From Asterias amurensis (Eukaryota > Echinodermata > Asteroidea > Forcipulatida > Asteriidae): 64,000 nt of DNA. The stretch spans positions 13,882,177 through 13,946,176 of the forward strand of contig NC_092659.1 in NCBI RefSeq assembly GCF_032118995.1, read 5' to 3'. Both the position numbers and the translations under genes were made by a program. Under the pieces are notes generated by a model that worked only from the letters and a program-made list of their open reading frames with translations, did no database searches and was not told where the DNA came from. Positions 33,401 through 42,631 of this stretch are shown here, piece after piece (the stretch's first letter is position 1; every line of letters begins with the position of its first letter).

Positions 33401-36400
33401 AGGCTGTCTACACAGATCTAGGGTATTCTATTTTGATATTGTAAGCTAAGGAGAACTCTTAACAATAACAATGAAGATAAACAACCCTCATCCAGTCTAT
33501 GTTGGGATATTTTTTTTCTCACAATATTGACTGGTTTTACGCTGGTTTTCTGAGGCACTACACACTACACAGCGTTGATTTCACTTCTAAATTGTTGAGG
33601 GTCTTTGCTTAAAGGCAGCGGACACTATTGGTAATTACTCAAACAAATTATTAGCATAAAACCTTTCTTGGTGACGAGTAATGGGGAGAGGTTTAAAAAA
33701 TATTGTGAGAAACGGCTCCCTCTGAAGTGCCATAGTTTTTCGAGAAAGAAGTAATTTTCCATGAATTTGATTTTGAGACCTCAGATTTAGAACTTGAGGT
33801 CTCGAAATCAACCATCTAAACGCACACAACTTCGTGTGACAAGGGTGTTTTTTTCTTTCATTTTTATCTCGCAAGTTTGATGACCGATTGAGCCCAAATT
33901 TTCACAGATTTGTTATTTTATGCATATGTTGAGATACACCAACTGTGAAGGCTAGTCTTTGACAATTACCAATAGTGAGGGGGAGGGGGCTAGTTTTTCA
34001 ATCAAATTTCAACAAAATTATAGGGCAGAAAACCTCTCACTTGAAAGAAATAATTTAACACAAATTTAACAAGCATAAATAAGCATAAATTAGTTTGAGT
34101 CGAACTTTGTATTTAGAGTAAATGATAATTTTTGTACCAGTATTTAAAAAAAAACTTTCCACTTCATTTCCTGAAGCATTATTTTTGCTGGTTATCAGAG
34201 TGATTGAATGTCATTTAATTAAATAGGGGCTTCAAGGCCAAATTCAGTTTTGTGATCCACTCATTCCGCACGAGATAGAGTTCTCATGAAAATGATTTTC
34301 TTTTTTAAAGGCAGTGGACACTTTTGGTAATTAAAATTATTAGCGTAAAACCTTTCTTGGTGACGAGTAAAGGGGAGAGGTTGATGGTATAAAACATTGT
34401 GAGAAATGGCTCACTCTGAAGTGCCATAGTTTTTGAGAAAGAAGTAATTTTCCACGAATTTGATTTCGAGACCTCAGATTTAGAACTTGAGGTCTCAAAA
34501 TTAAGCATCTAAACGCACACAACTTCATGTGACAAGGTTGTTTTTTTCTTTCATTATTACCTTGCAACTTCGATGACCGATTGAGCTCAAATTTTCACAG
34601 GTTAGTTATTTTATGCATAAATATGTAGAGACACACCAACTGTGAAGGCTAGTCTTCGACAATTACCAATAGTGTCCACTGCCTTTAATGAAAATTACAA
34701 GGCTGTACATGTAGCCAAGGGTTAAACAGTGTTTCACACCCTTTACATGTCAAGTGCAATTTTGTCAATCTGCTCAGTCACTGTTACATTTCAAAATGTA
34801 GTCTACATTTTTTGTGCTGAGAATAATTAGTCTATCCAAGTAATTTGATGATATTCAATCAAAACTGTAGGCCCCTAATTAATTTGACCTTTTGTTTGTA
34901 ACCCTACTTTTGGGGTTTTTCGAAGTTGTTTCGCTTTCGGCCTAATATGCCAAGTTCGATAAATCTATTCAAATTTGAATAATGTCTGGTACAATGACTT
35001 GCTCAATCACAAGTTACTGCTAAAATTTGAATTCCATTACTAGAGTTGCTATACATGTTTGTCAAAATGGTTCAGGACTAGCTTTTGCATTACCTGAACC
35101 TCCAGATGAGCAAACCCTGGTATTATTGCTATCACAATCATTCAGAATTGTGTATGGATGGTCATTAGCCTTTTTGGCGGACACGATAGGAGTATAGGCC
35201 TACTGTTTGGTTTGGGTGTATATGTTGGGCGCGATCAGTCAATTTGCGCGATCGGTTGATCGCGCTGCGCTATCGACCGATCGCGCTGCGCTAATGAAAT
35301 ATCTATTGGTCGTGCAGCAATCGGTCGATCGCGCAGCAATCGGTCAATCGCGCAACAATAGGTCGATCGCGCAACATTCGGCAACGAACATGCGCGATCA
35401 ACCGATCGTGCGGGAATGGCTCGGCGCGATCGGCCGATTGTGCAGGAATGATTTTGCGCGATCGGCCGATTGTGCAGGAATGGTTATGAGTGATCGGCCG
35501 TTTGTGCAGGAATGGTTATGAGTGATCGGCCGATTGTGCAGGAATGGTTTTGCGCGATCGGCCGATTGTGCAGGAATGGTTTTGCGCGATCGGCCGATTG
35601 TTCAACATATGTTTGGCGCGATCGGCTGATGTAGCATTGATTGTAACTGCAAATCAATCGTAGTGTGACGTCACTATATAAATCACTATGGTGATACTGA
35701 AAATTTGTCCTGCTATGGGGGGGGAGAATTTTATTACTTTGAGAAATCGCCCCAAGGAATAGTTTACCTGCACGATCGGTCGGACGCGCGAAACCATTCC
35801 TGCGTGATCGGTCGATCGCGCAAACCCATTCCTGCACGATCGGTAGATCGCGCAAAACTTTTCCTGCACGATCGGTTGATCGCGCAAAAATTTTCCTGCA
35901 CGATCAGTAGATCGCGCAAAGCCTTTCCTGCGCGATCCGCTGATAACGGGAAAAAATACTCGTAGCGCAATCGGTCAATCGCGCAAAGATGTCATTGCGC
36001 GATCGACCGATTGTTGCGCGATCGACCGATTGCTGCGCGACCAATTGATCTTAATTTGATCGTTCAATAGCGCAGCGCGATCGGTTGATCGCGCAGATTG
36101 ACCGATCACGCCCAACATATACACACAAATTTACCCAAACCTTATAGTGCTATAGCATTGTGTCCGCCATATCACAAAAAGGCTTACTGTCTCTTACTTA
36201 ACCAGTGTTAACTAATGCAAAAGCTTGCCCCAAACTACGAGAATACATGTGGCAACTGTCTGAAGTAGTGTGAGAACTCAAATTTAAGTGGTAAAATCCA
36301 CATACTTACATAGTATGTGTAACTAGAAAAAAATCTTGTCACAATGTAGGCTGTCACTCTCATGCGAAAGACAACAAAAAATACTTGTGTCGTCTAGGAC

Positions 36401-37315
36401 CTTCTGTGAGTCTGATTTGAGGAATCTCTCTCAAGATTGGTTTTATGGACGTGTAAATTGAAAACTAGTTGATGGGATTGAGTGTATAAAATATGTGCAA
36501 CACCAATTCCTTGAAACACAAATGTTCTTGAGTTTACAAAGAGTGCCTTCGATTAACTTCCCCGGGTTGACCCCGCTGTGCTCATTTGGGTGAACCCCTG
36601 ACAAGTGCTAATCGAACAAACCCTCGCCCTCTCGTGGTGATGTCATGCACCTCGAGTGACCCGTTCCACAAGCAGGGTACTTGGGGCTGACCCGGGTTAG
36701 CCCCTTGAATGACGAAGCTATTCGAACGTACCAGGGGCAGACCGGGTCGGTGAAGGGAAGCTACTTTAATGCAACCAAAGATGAAAATTTTTCTTCTTAA
36801 TTTTATCAACAGGTACGACGGCATTAGTGGCGCTTCTCTCTGGTGATGAGCTGACTGTGGCCAACGTTGGTGATTCCCGCGGTGTCATGTGCGACCAAGA
36901 AGGTAGAACTATCCCCCTATCATTTGACCACAAGCCCCAGCTTCCTCAGGAGCGCAAACGCATCAAGAAAGCCGGCGGCTTCATCACGTTCAACGGCGTG
37001 TGGCGCGTGGCGGGAATCCTCGCAACCTCTCGCGCCATTGGAGACTACCCTTTAAAAGACCGTAAGTTTGTCGTCGCCGATCCAGACATACAGACATTTG
37101 ACCTCGCCGAGGTCAAACCACAGTTCCTGATTCTAGCCAGTGATGGTTTGTGGGACGCCTTCAGCAATGAAGAGGCTGTGATGTATGTGAAAGAGAGGCT
37201 GGATGAGCCTCATTTTGGAGCCAAGAGCATCGTCCTCCAAGCATACTACAGAGGATCACTGGACAACATCACTGTAATGGTGATCAATTTCAAAGCAGTA
37301 GCTAAGAAAGACTAG
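24086..37315 (+). CDS. PPM1L: Protein phosphatase, PP2C family, PPM1L orthologue (3 exons)
   Basis: Exons 24086-24496, 27291-27459, 36813-37315 with GT-AG junctions (phases 0 and 1) give 360 residues, the same length as vertebrate PPM1L. Seen: N-terminal membrane helix at about residues 22-38 (VAFVVAVLFLYSYVF), then NVAVYSIQGRRPRMEDR (E111, D112), FDGHGG (D132), VANVGDSRGVMCD, RIKKAGGFI, ASDGLWDAFSNEEAV (D304) and LDNITVMV (D344). The metal-coordinating acidic residues of PP2C phosphatases are all present, so it should be active. In vertebrates PPM1L is an ER-anchored Mg/Mn-dependent Ser/Thr phosphatase acting on TAK1/ASK1 stress signalling and on CERT. That role is inferred here. The start could also be the ATG at 24095, which aligns with an internal Met of the vertebrate protein. 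Confidence 0.96.
24497..25582. other. PPM1L intron 1, first part
   Basis: AT-rich, with an (AAT)n microsatellite at about 24912-24940. From about 25370 it holds pieces of the CTAAGCA/GGGCCCAATTTCA fold-back family (GAAATGGGGCCCAG at about 25507). Confidence 0.5.
25583..27077. mobile_element. Long-inverted-repeat element with arms of about 500 bp
   Basis: The left arm 25583-26105 starts AATTGGGTCATTCCGTGTCA. The right arm, about 26560-27077, is its inverse, ending TGACACGGAATGACCCAATT, and the arms stay similar throughout (CTCCAGATCACGTGATCCAC, GGTTACCGATTTATGG). The loop contains a SINE. No transposase frame is visible. Each arm carries several TGACCT half-sites and a CACGTG box. Lies in PPM1L intron 1. 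Confidence 0.88.
26127..26474 (+). mobile_element. tRNA-Leu-derived SINE (body 2), full length
   Basis: Head GTGTCATGGCCGAGTGG to GGTTCGAATCCCGGTCGTG. The body has CACCCAGGGGTATAAATGGG, TACCTGCGAGGGTAGAGG and TGGCCCAATGACCAGGGG. The tail is TGCGCTATATAAGAAC followed by (TTA)n. Best reference copy of this SINE in the window. Confidence 0.9.
27291..27459 (+). CDS. PPM1L: PPM1L exon 2
   Basis: Residues 138-193, acceptor TCTGGAGCAG, donor GTAAGA. Encodes the helical segment FAADFTEKLLSQSVMARLLR ... EEILALDEKFLTVA, ending in the split Gly codon before TTALVALLSG. Confidence 0.94.
27603..28285. repeat. GGTCGATTTCACAAAGAGTT fold-back, split by a SINE
   Basis: The left end GGTCGATTTCACAAAGAGTT with GGACAAGTCCTAACTTAGGA, and the right piece CTAAGTTAGGACTCGCCC at about 28235, are ends of a TTAGGAC-type fold-back. 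A second GCAATTGCCTCCATTCCCTGG block (28335) repeats the one at about 27675. Confidence 0.55.
27835..28205 (-). mobile_element. tRNA-derived SINE (body 1), full length
   Basis: Reads on the minus strand from the CTCTTAACCGCTCGAGATAG end (head) to a GCGCCTTTTGCCAAAGG tail near 27850. The B-box complement GGATTCGAACCC lies at about 28148. Confidence 0.85.
28668..29021 (-). mobile_element. TTAA MITE family A, copy 8
   Basis: AAGGCGTTGGAATCTATTGG to GCCAATAGTGTCCAGTGCCT. Central hairpin partly lost. The flanks read TTCA and TTGA, so the TTAA sites have decayed or the ends are mutated. Confidence 0.8.
29230..29577. mobile_element. tRNA-like composite repeat with 88-bp direct flanks
   Basis: Two direct copies (29232-29320, 29488-29576) of a block with GCATTGGGGATAAAAAATAT and TTTACCCATACACCGATG enclose a minus-strand tRNA-like unit (29354-29426, B-box complement GGATTCGAACCC). 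The tRNA-like anticodon stem pairs poorly, so it is not a working tRNA gene. A relative, itself interrupted, lies at 58885-59470. Confidence 0.7.
29578..29953. other. PPM1L intron 2, no recognised feature
   Basis: Nothing beyond a short inverted pair of TTTCAGTACT/AGTACTGAAA at about 29578 and 29650. Confidence 0.35.
29954..30052. repeat. Near-perfect 100-bp palindrome
   Basis: GTGGGTTTAAACC and GAGGCCTGGTTCTTGATAAT on the left are matched inverted on the right. The loop is CCGAGACGAAGACGAGG. Confidence 0.85.
30053..30954. other. PPM1L intron 2, no recognised feature
   Basis: A 102-residue plus-strand frame at 30556-30864 has no recognisable motif and no conserved counterpart in the window. 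I do not call it a gene. Confidence 0.35.
30955..31075. repeat. GCGGTTTATACGCCGCGCGG repeat
   Basis: The motif occurs twice, at about 30965 and 31031, with a third CGCGGTTTATAATCCC variant, in an A/T-rich spacer. The motif itself is self-complementary around GCCGCGCGGC. Confidence 0.65.
31165..31453 (-). mobile_element. tRNA-derived SINE (body 1)
   Basis: Minus-strand copy with head complement CTCTTAACCTCTCGGCCATG at 31430-31450 and the body (CTTCGTCCTTCGGATGGG complement) at about 31330. The tail is at about 31170. Confidence 0.85.
31497..31703 (+). mobile_element. TTAA MITE family A, copy 9 (left half lost)
   Basis: Right half only, from ACTGAGGTCTCAAATGC to CCAAAAGTGTCCAGTGCC and TTAA at 31700-31703. 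Confidence 0.8.
31833..32935 (+). mobile_element. tRNA-derived SINE (body 1), split by an inverted-repeat element
   Basis: Head TGTCGTGGCTGAGTGG at 31833. The body runs to ACTTGGTGCTGAAGAT at 32098 and resumes at 32852 (TAGGTCTCATAATTCAAAC). A second partial copy of the same body follows directly at 32930-33075, where the uninterrupted junction GCTAAGGATTAGGTCTCATA is preserved. Confidence 0.8.
32101..32851. mobile_element. PIF/Harbinger-like element with GGGTCGATTTCACGAAG ends
   Basis: Ends GGGTCGATTTCACGAAG and CTTCGTGAAATCGACCC, with subterminal ACGATGCAT repeats in both arms. A minus-strand frame at 32623-32820 reads MHSRRRKFLDNEL then TDDEIYRHYRFTQNGIVGLL, resembling the N-terminal part of Harbinger-type transposases. 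The catalytic part is missing. Inserted in a SINE. Confidence 0.65.
33076..33608. other. PPM1L intron 2, no recognised feature
   Basis: Contains GACATTTTCGTTCAAGCAGG (about 33182), matched inverted near 40735-40760, where GCTTGAACGAAAATGTCAAG occurs, so a diverged dispersed element is present. No boundaries. Confidence 0.4.
33609..33977 (+). mobile_element. TTAA MITE family A, copy 10 (right tip lost)
   Basis: Left TTAA and AGGCAGCGGACACTATTGG intact. The right end stops at CCAATAGTGAGGGGG, losing the last dozen bases. Confidence 0.87.
34305..34688 (+). mobile_element. TTAA MITE family A, copy 11 (complete)
   Basis: TTAA, AGGCAGTGGACACTTTTGG and inverted CCAATAGTGTCCACTGCC, TTAA. Internal hairpin GAGACCTCAGATTTAG/GAACTTGAGGTCTC. 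Confidence 0.92.
35068..36260. repeat. Palindrome-array fold-back element (FB2)
   Basis: Outer inverted arms are recognisable from CTTTTGCATTA (about 35082, inverted at about 36217) inward through AGCCTTTTTG-GCGGACAC (35168; inverted at 36159-36193) to TATATGTTGGGCG (35219; inverted at about 36110). Between about 35225 and 36110 the sequence is filled with GCGCGATCGGTCGATCGCGC-like palindromes. The left half has tandem GATCGGCCGATTGTGCAGG units at 35428, 35460, 35492, 35524, 35556 and 35588, exactly 32 bp apart. The right half carries the inverse (GATCGCGCAAA...CCTGCACGATC). Weaker arm similarity may extend to about 34990 and 36310. In PPM1L intron 2. No coding content. Confidence 0.87.
36261..36812. 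repeat. End of PPM1L intron 2 with CGATTAACTTCCCCGGG MITE
   Basis: 36543-36765 carries GCCTTCGATTAACTTCCCC at the left, GGGAAGCTACTTTAATGC at the right, with GACCCGGGTTAGCCCC and GACGAAGCTATTCGAACG inside. It is related to 49274-49428. The rest is unassigned. Confidence 0.6.
36813..37315 (+). CDS. PPM1L: PPM1L exon 3 (terminal)
   Basis: Residues 194-360 and TAG. Acceptor TTATCAACAG. Holds GDSRGVMCD, SFDHKPQLPQERKRIKKAGG, SDGLWDAFSNEEAV, RLDEPHFGAKSIVLQ and DNITVMV, the C-terminal half of the PP2C fold. Confidence 0.96.
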
Positions 37316-37838
37316 GGAGAATCGAGCACTACACGTACCTCGGCTCAGGACTGTAGAAAGGTACATTACTCCGAGAGTTTATCACGGCCCCCAGCTGGGG
37401 AAGGGGTTGCTAAGTGATCTGATCTACTCAGTGACCACAATGATGTTTGATGGTGGTATCACTTGACCTCTAGATTGACACCAGATGTCTCAAGAATGAG
37501 AAGCGCTTTTTTAGCTGGGGAATCAATTACCGGGCATTGCCTCGGAAATACCTCAAGGAATTGGAGAGAGATTCAAGGGAATTCATTAGATTCTCGGCTT
37601 TGAAGCCTTCGGTAGAACTTTTTTAATGGATTCAAATACTTTATAAGAAAAAATCGATCAAATTGTGATGCCTAAATTTCAAAATTAATTTAGAACCTTG
37701 CAGCGAAACTGCTTTGAAGAGATTAACTTTGTCTATTTTTAGCAACCTCTCCCCTAAAATGGTGCCCTGGTGTGGTTGCTTGTTCTAAGGTCATGATGAA
37801 TAATACGGTAGATGCCGAGAGGTTAGTTTTCAAGACAA

Positions 37839-38236
37839 GTTAAAGACACTGGACATCTTTGGTAATTGTTTAAGACCAGTCTTCTCACTTGGTGTATTCC
37901 AACATATGCACAAAATTAGAAACCTGTGAAAATATTAACTCAATTGGTTGTCGAAGTTGCGAGATAATAATGAATGAAAAAACAACCTTGTCACACGAAG
38001 TTGTGAGTTTTTCATTTCATTTCGAGACCTCTAAATCTAATTCTGAGGTCTCGAAATGAAATTCAAGTATTTTAGTGGAAAATAACTTCTTTCTCAAAAA
38101 CTACTTTACTTCAGAAGGAGCCGTTTCTCACAATGTTTTTTTACATGTGCTATCCACACATCTCCATGGCTTGTTACCAAGTAAGTTTTTATGCTAACAA
38201 CTATTTTGAAATAATTACCAATAGTGTCCAGTGCTT
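37839..38236 (-). mobile_element. TTAA MITE family A, copy 12
   Basis: TTAAAGACACTGGACATCTTTGG to CCAATAGTGTCCAGTGC. The right tip runs directly into the next copy. Confidence 0.88.
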
Positions 38237-38524
38237 ACTCAAAATAATTATTAGCATAAAACCTTACTTGGTAATGAGTAATGGGGAGAGGTTGATGGTA
38301 TAAAAATTGTGAGAAACGTCTCCCTCTAAAGTGCCATAGTTTTCGAGAAAGAAGTAATTTTTCCATGAATTTGATATCGCGACCTCAGATTTAGAACTTG
38401 AGGTCTCGAAATCAACCATCTAAACGCACACCACTTCGTGTGACAAGGGTGTTTTTGCTTTCATTACTATCTCGCAAGTTTGATGACCAATTGAGCAATA
38501 ACCAATAGTGTCCACTGCCTTTAA
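38236..38524 (+). mobile_element. TTAA MITE family A, copy 13 (both subterminal parts shortened)
   Basis: Starts at TTACTCAAAATAATTATTAG without the usual first 20 bases and ends CCAATAGTGTCCACTGCC, TTAA. Opposite orientation to copy 12, so the two form a hairpin of nearly 290 bp. Confidence 0.87.
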
Positions 38525-38929
38525 ATAACTTCTTATGACTGCGTGGGTACATTATCAATAAAATATTTCCTACATCTCAAAAAAACAAATTCACTATTAA
38601 CACACACCTCATTCTTTGTGTTCAAAAAAGAGTTAACATTTTGAAAGATTATTAGGGGAAAAATATTGGATGGGTAGTGATAGAAAAGTACTGTAAAAAA
38701 TTAACAGTTTATTAATTTAGTTTTTAATTAGTTGAGTATTATGTAAAGTTTACGTAGTCATTAACTCTTGATTGTGCAATATTTTAATTACTGTTTCAAC
38801 GTGAAATATTTAAGTAATGGGTTTATGTTGTACACAAACTTGCCATGCCTTTATTGTATGCACAATAACCAAAGAGGCCGTAAATGGAGTACCAAAACGG
38901 TTGTAGCAGCCAAAAGCGGTCAAAATCAT

Positions 38930-39321
38930 TTAAAGGCAGTGGACACTATTGGTAATTACTCAAAATAATTATCAGCATAAAACCTCTCTTGGTAACGACT
39001 AATAGGGAGAGGTTGATAGTATAAAGCGATAGTATAAAGCTCCCTCTGAAGTGACGTAGCGTGTCGTTTTTTGAGAAAGAAGTAATTTTCCACCACTTTG
39101 ATTTCGAGACGTCAAGTTTAGAATTTGAGTTCTCGAAATCAAGCATCTGAAAGCACACAACTTCGCGTGATAAGGTTGTTTTTTTCTTTCATGCTTATCT
39201 CGCAACTCCAACGACCAATCAAGGTCAAATTTTCACAGGTTTGTTATTTTATGCATTGTTGAGATACACCAAGTGAGAAGACTGGTCTTTGACAATTACC
39301 AATAGTGTCCACTGGCTTTAA
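38930..39321 (+). mobile_element. TTAA MITE family A, copy 14
   Basis: Complete ends with TTAA, a small internal duplication (AGTATAAAGCGATAGTATAA) and a right TTAA shared with family B copy 4. Confidence 0.9.
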
Positions 39322-39664
39322 AGGAACACGTTGCCTCGGATCAGGCGAGTTGGTCTATGAAAAGTGTTTGAAAACTGTTTGTATGCATGGTAAGAAAGAT
39401 ATTTTAAAGCAGAGTATAAATGATCCACACAATGCCTTGACATTGCGTGGTATTCCCTTTTATTTTTGCGAACTAACATGGTCGGCCATGGCGTGCCGCG
39501 GCAGTTCACAACATATGAGGGAAACCGTGTAACTTCGTACGAGGCATATTATTTTGTGTGGATCATATTCAATGTATATATCCTACTTTTAAAACATCTT
39601 TCCAACCATATTTTTATGCTTTTTATAACAATCTCGCCCGATCCAAGGTAACGTGTCCCTTTAA
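39318..39664. mobile_element. TTAA MITE family B, copy 4 (diverged centre)
   Basis: AGGAACACGTTGCCTCGG to inverted CCAAGGTAACGTGTCCCT, TTAA on both sides. The central hairpin arm is degraded (GGTCGGCCATGGCGTGCCGC). Confidence 0.87.
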
Positions 39665-40139
39665 GGCTCATACATGTATTTAAAGGAAAGGTTAATAGTT
39701 TTGTAATTTGTTTGTGTCAAGATGCTGGATACAAAGTTGTAGTCTCTACGCCAAAAAAATAACCTGTGAAACTTTCATTTCAAAAGATGGTAGCGAGTTT
39801 GAGATATTGCCTAAAAATCTCGAGAAGTTACTGTCCACACAATGAGAATAATCTGCAATTGAAATACACAATCCGAGAAACATTTGTACTGTCAGTAGTG
39901 CTTCTCAGATTCAAATTTTGGGCGATAAAAGGTGATTTATTTTTCTGTAACTGCAGTACTTCAAAGTGAAAGGAATTTTAAAATGTCTAACAAGGCTAAG
40001 ATCTAAAGCTGGTGTTTAAAAAAAAAAAAAAAAAACCTTACCGGGCAAGTTTTTCATTAAATTTCAGATTTATTACCAAATGCATACAGATCCTTAAAGA
40101 TCATGTCTCCAGTCTGCAATTGTCCATGTTTTCATGGTT
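39665..40139. repeat. Diverged element related to 61797-62030
   Basis: Shares GGTAGCG-GTTTGAGATAT-GCC and GAGAAACATTT-CTGACAGTA-type blocks with 61797-62030 in the same order. Boundaries unclear. A poly(A) run lies at 40019-40036. Confidence 0.45.
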
Positions 40140-40655
40140 GCATAGTCGTAACGCTGCTTAGCGGCCGATTTTGTGCTTACTGTGCAATTTCTATTTCATA
40201 GCGTTGCTAACCATAAGCACACGAAAAGGCATGCTAACCTTCCAGTGCTTACCACACAAAAATAAATGACATCACAATGCAAATCCACGGTAAACACGCA
40301 AAATGGCCGCCCAATTTTTCTGCTAACCTGTGAAATACGCTAAGGCTTAAGCAAATTTTTCTGCTACAGTAAGCACGCAAAATTGCTTACTGTTAAGCAG
40401 CGCTATTAAATTGGGCCCCGATGGCTGCAGACTGGAGGGTTACAAATTGTGGTACTTTATAGACCTTTTTTTGTTGATAAACAAACGGCCTTGGTTGGCA
40501 TAGTCGGCCGAATGTTGCTTAACAAAATAAGGTTACCAGCCAAACTACATTGTCTCGTGTACAGTTTATGACTGGCATCCTGTTATTTTTGCTTAGCAAA
40601 ACAATTTTTAAGCAACAGTTTCTGCTTAAGCAGCTCTATGAAATTGGGCCTAGGT
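40140..40655. mobile_element. Two CTAAGCA/GGGCCCAATTTCA-type fold-back pieces
   Basis: 40149-40412 is self-complementary (AACGCTGCTTAGCG at left, TTAAGCAGCGCTATTAAATTGGGCCC at right region). 40540-40655 is a right half ending AGCAGCTCTATGAAATTGGG. Confidence 0.65.
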
Positions 40656-41738
40656 ACATGTATGTGAAGAGCATATGGCATTGGTGACAGCTACATTTAT
40701 ACAGAAATGCGTGGTCTCTAATTGGTTAAAGACCTGCTTGAACGAAAATGTCAAGTCGTGAACTTTGCTGAATTCCACTTAAAATGTTTTCGATGAATAA
40801 GGAAATCGAGTCATATGATTATAAATAGGTTTCAATTGTGAAAAAAAACAATCATTTTGTATGCCCTTGTCCAGAGCTTTTCTGCGAGATTTGCGAAAAG
40901 CCCCGTTACGTAATCACTCTCAAAACGTCATAAGTAGATAAAGCCGCTTTGTTGCAGCATGGATGTATAACAAAGCAAACTCCCACAAATGACGTCAGCG
41001 GCATTGTCCTTTGACGCCCGCTCTCAACGGCAGAAGTGTTTTTAGTTTTTCAAAAAACCTTTAGGTAGGGGCCTGATTTTTTACTCGATAATTACGAAAA
41101 GTTCAGAAGTGTACACATATCAAAATTACATTAAAATAGTGAACAACTGCATTATAACCAAGTAAAAATACCATTTCTGTTGAAAACATTCCGCTCAGGT
41201 AGCTGTTTAATGGTGTTGAATTGTAATGAATACAACTAGGGCCAAGGTCAGGGTAATGACAGTTGTAGACTACTCCACCATGCAATTCAAGGTCTGTCTT
41301 TTGACAGTTTGGAGGGTGATAGGGTGGGGGATCCATAGAGGTTTTGCCGAGAATAGAGAGGGGGTGGGGAGGGGATTGGTCTCTGATCCAGTCCCCATTG
41401 AAATTTTAAAGCAAAATCAATGCAAGACAAACAAAAATCTTTCTGGTAACTGCACTGCATAAAATGTTATGACTTTTTGGTATGAAGAAATGAGCCTCTC
41501 AGAACTTGTTCAGCTATTGCTTGTACAATTCTTGATTTTATGTGGTACAAAATTGTACATTTCTCATATGAAGAGAGCAGTGTCTTGCCTGCCAGAAAAT
41601 GACAGGAAATGTTACTTTATTTGTTAACCAGGTGACTGGGTTATAAAGCTTGACGTGTCTGTGTACGTACATTGTACATGTATGGATTTGCGTTGACATG
41701 TAAACATTCCGTTTGTTGGTTGGAACTCTGTTTAGTGC
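40656..41738. other. Intergenic, no recognised gene
   Basis: GCTTGAACGAAAATGTCAAG at about 40736 matches inverted sequence in PPM1L intron 2 (about 33182), so part is a dispersed repeat. The remainder is unassigned. Confidence 0.35.
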
Positions 41739-41980
41739 ATAGAGTTATTTATAAGAACTAGAGGGCGCACTGGTGATGCTGCTTGCACAAATGCGACGGG
41801 ACCGCACGGAGACAAGCGCGCCGTTTTGTACGCGCATCGAATATAAAGTACATGTTGGCGTTTGTGTTTATTGAACGCTAGGCGATGCTGTTTTGCCAAC
41901 TTAGAAAATGGCCGCATGCGCCCAAGCAGTGCCGCGTATATAGGCCAGTGCGCCCTCTAGTTCTTATATATAACTCTATG
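41739..41980. mobile_element. ATAGAGTTAT...CTAGAGGGCGCAC inverted-repeat MITE, copy 1
   Basis: Left ATAGAGTTATTTATAAGAAC then TAGAGGGCGC (41759-41768). Right GCGCCCTCTAG (41950) then TTCTTATATATAACTCTAT. The second copy at 50906-51315 is interrupted by another MITE. Confidence 0.85.
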
Positions 41981-42254
41981 GTTTAGTGGTACCTTTAATT
42001 AACTAAGTAGCTAGCTTGTTTCTGTGTCTCTTATTTGGACATCAGTACAGAATATATTTTAAGTGCAGCCACCCCTTTAAGATGTATATCTTTGTTTGCA
42101 ATCTTGTTTTCAACGGGCATGGTATGTTACTCTAAAAGAAATTTCACACTGGTAGGGTATAAAATACAGTGGTATTTTGCACCCTTTTAACGCAAGGTTA
42201 GAGACTTTGAAAGTGAGTGTATAACAAAACTGAATTTGACCTTTGAACCGCTCT

Positions 42255-42631
42255 TTAAAGGAACACGTTGCCTTTGGATCGGTCGAGTTGGACTTGAAAA
42301 GCGTTTGTAACTGTTTTAATAAAAATGCATATGGGTAGAAAGATATTATAAGAGTAGAATACAATAATCCACATAAACACGCCTCGAAATTGCATGGTTT
42401 TCCTTTTACCTCGTCGACTAACACGATAGGCCATTTATGGGAGTCAAATTTGAGTCTGACTGTGTTTGTTCGCGAAGTAAAAGGAAAACCACACAATTTC
42501 GAGGCAAATTTGTCTGGATCATTGTATTCTACTTTTAAAACATCTTTCCAACCATATGCATTTCATAACAAACGGTTATAATTGCTTTTTATAGACCAAC
42601 TCATCCGTACCAAGGCAACGTGTTTCTTTAA
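42255..42631. mobile_element. TTAA MITE family B, copy 5
   Basis: AGGAACACGTTGCCTTTGG to inverted CAAGGCAACGTGTTTCT with TTAA on both sides. One arm of the central hairpin is deleted. Confidence 0.88.

Larger units (their letters stand above)
37316..38585 (+). promoter_or_regulatory. Presumed PPM1L 3'UTR with poly(A) signal
   Basis: AATAAA at 38557-38562 (ATTATCAATAAAATATTTCC) is the first convincing signal after the stop. If used, two family A copies in opposite orientation (37839-38524) would be in the mature mRNA. Confidence 0.45.

Noticed and set aside
33635-33874. Recurring 70-100 residue frames reading RNNERKKHPCHTKLCAFRWLIS (also at 55806, 59011, 19625)
   Set aside because: These are translations of the family A MITE. 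Conservation follows the DNA repeat, not codons, and copies differ by frameshifts.
35207-35521. 104-123 residue frames rich in R, D, S across 35.2-35.9 kb on both strands
   Set aside because: By-product of the palindromic 32-bp array. Similar frames appear on both strands.
35428-35610. Regular 32-bp repeat spacing suggestive of a CRISPR array
   Set aside because: The 32-bp units are contiguous tandem copies with no unique spacers, in a eukaryotic intron inside a fold-back.
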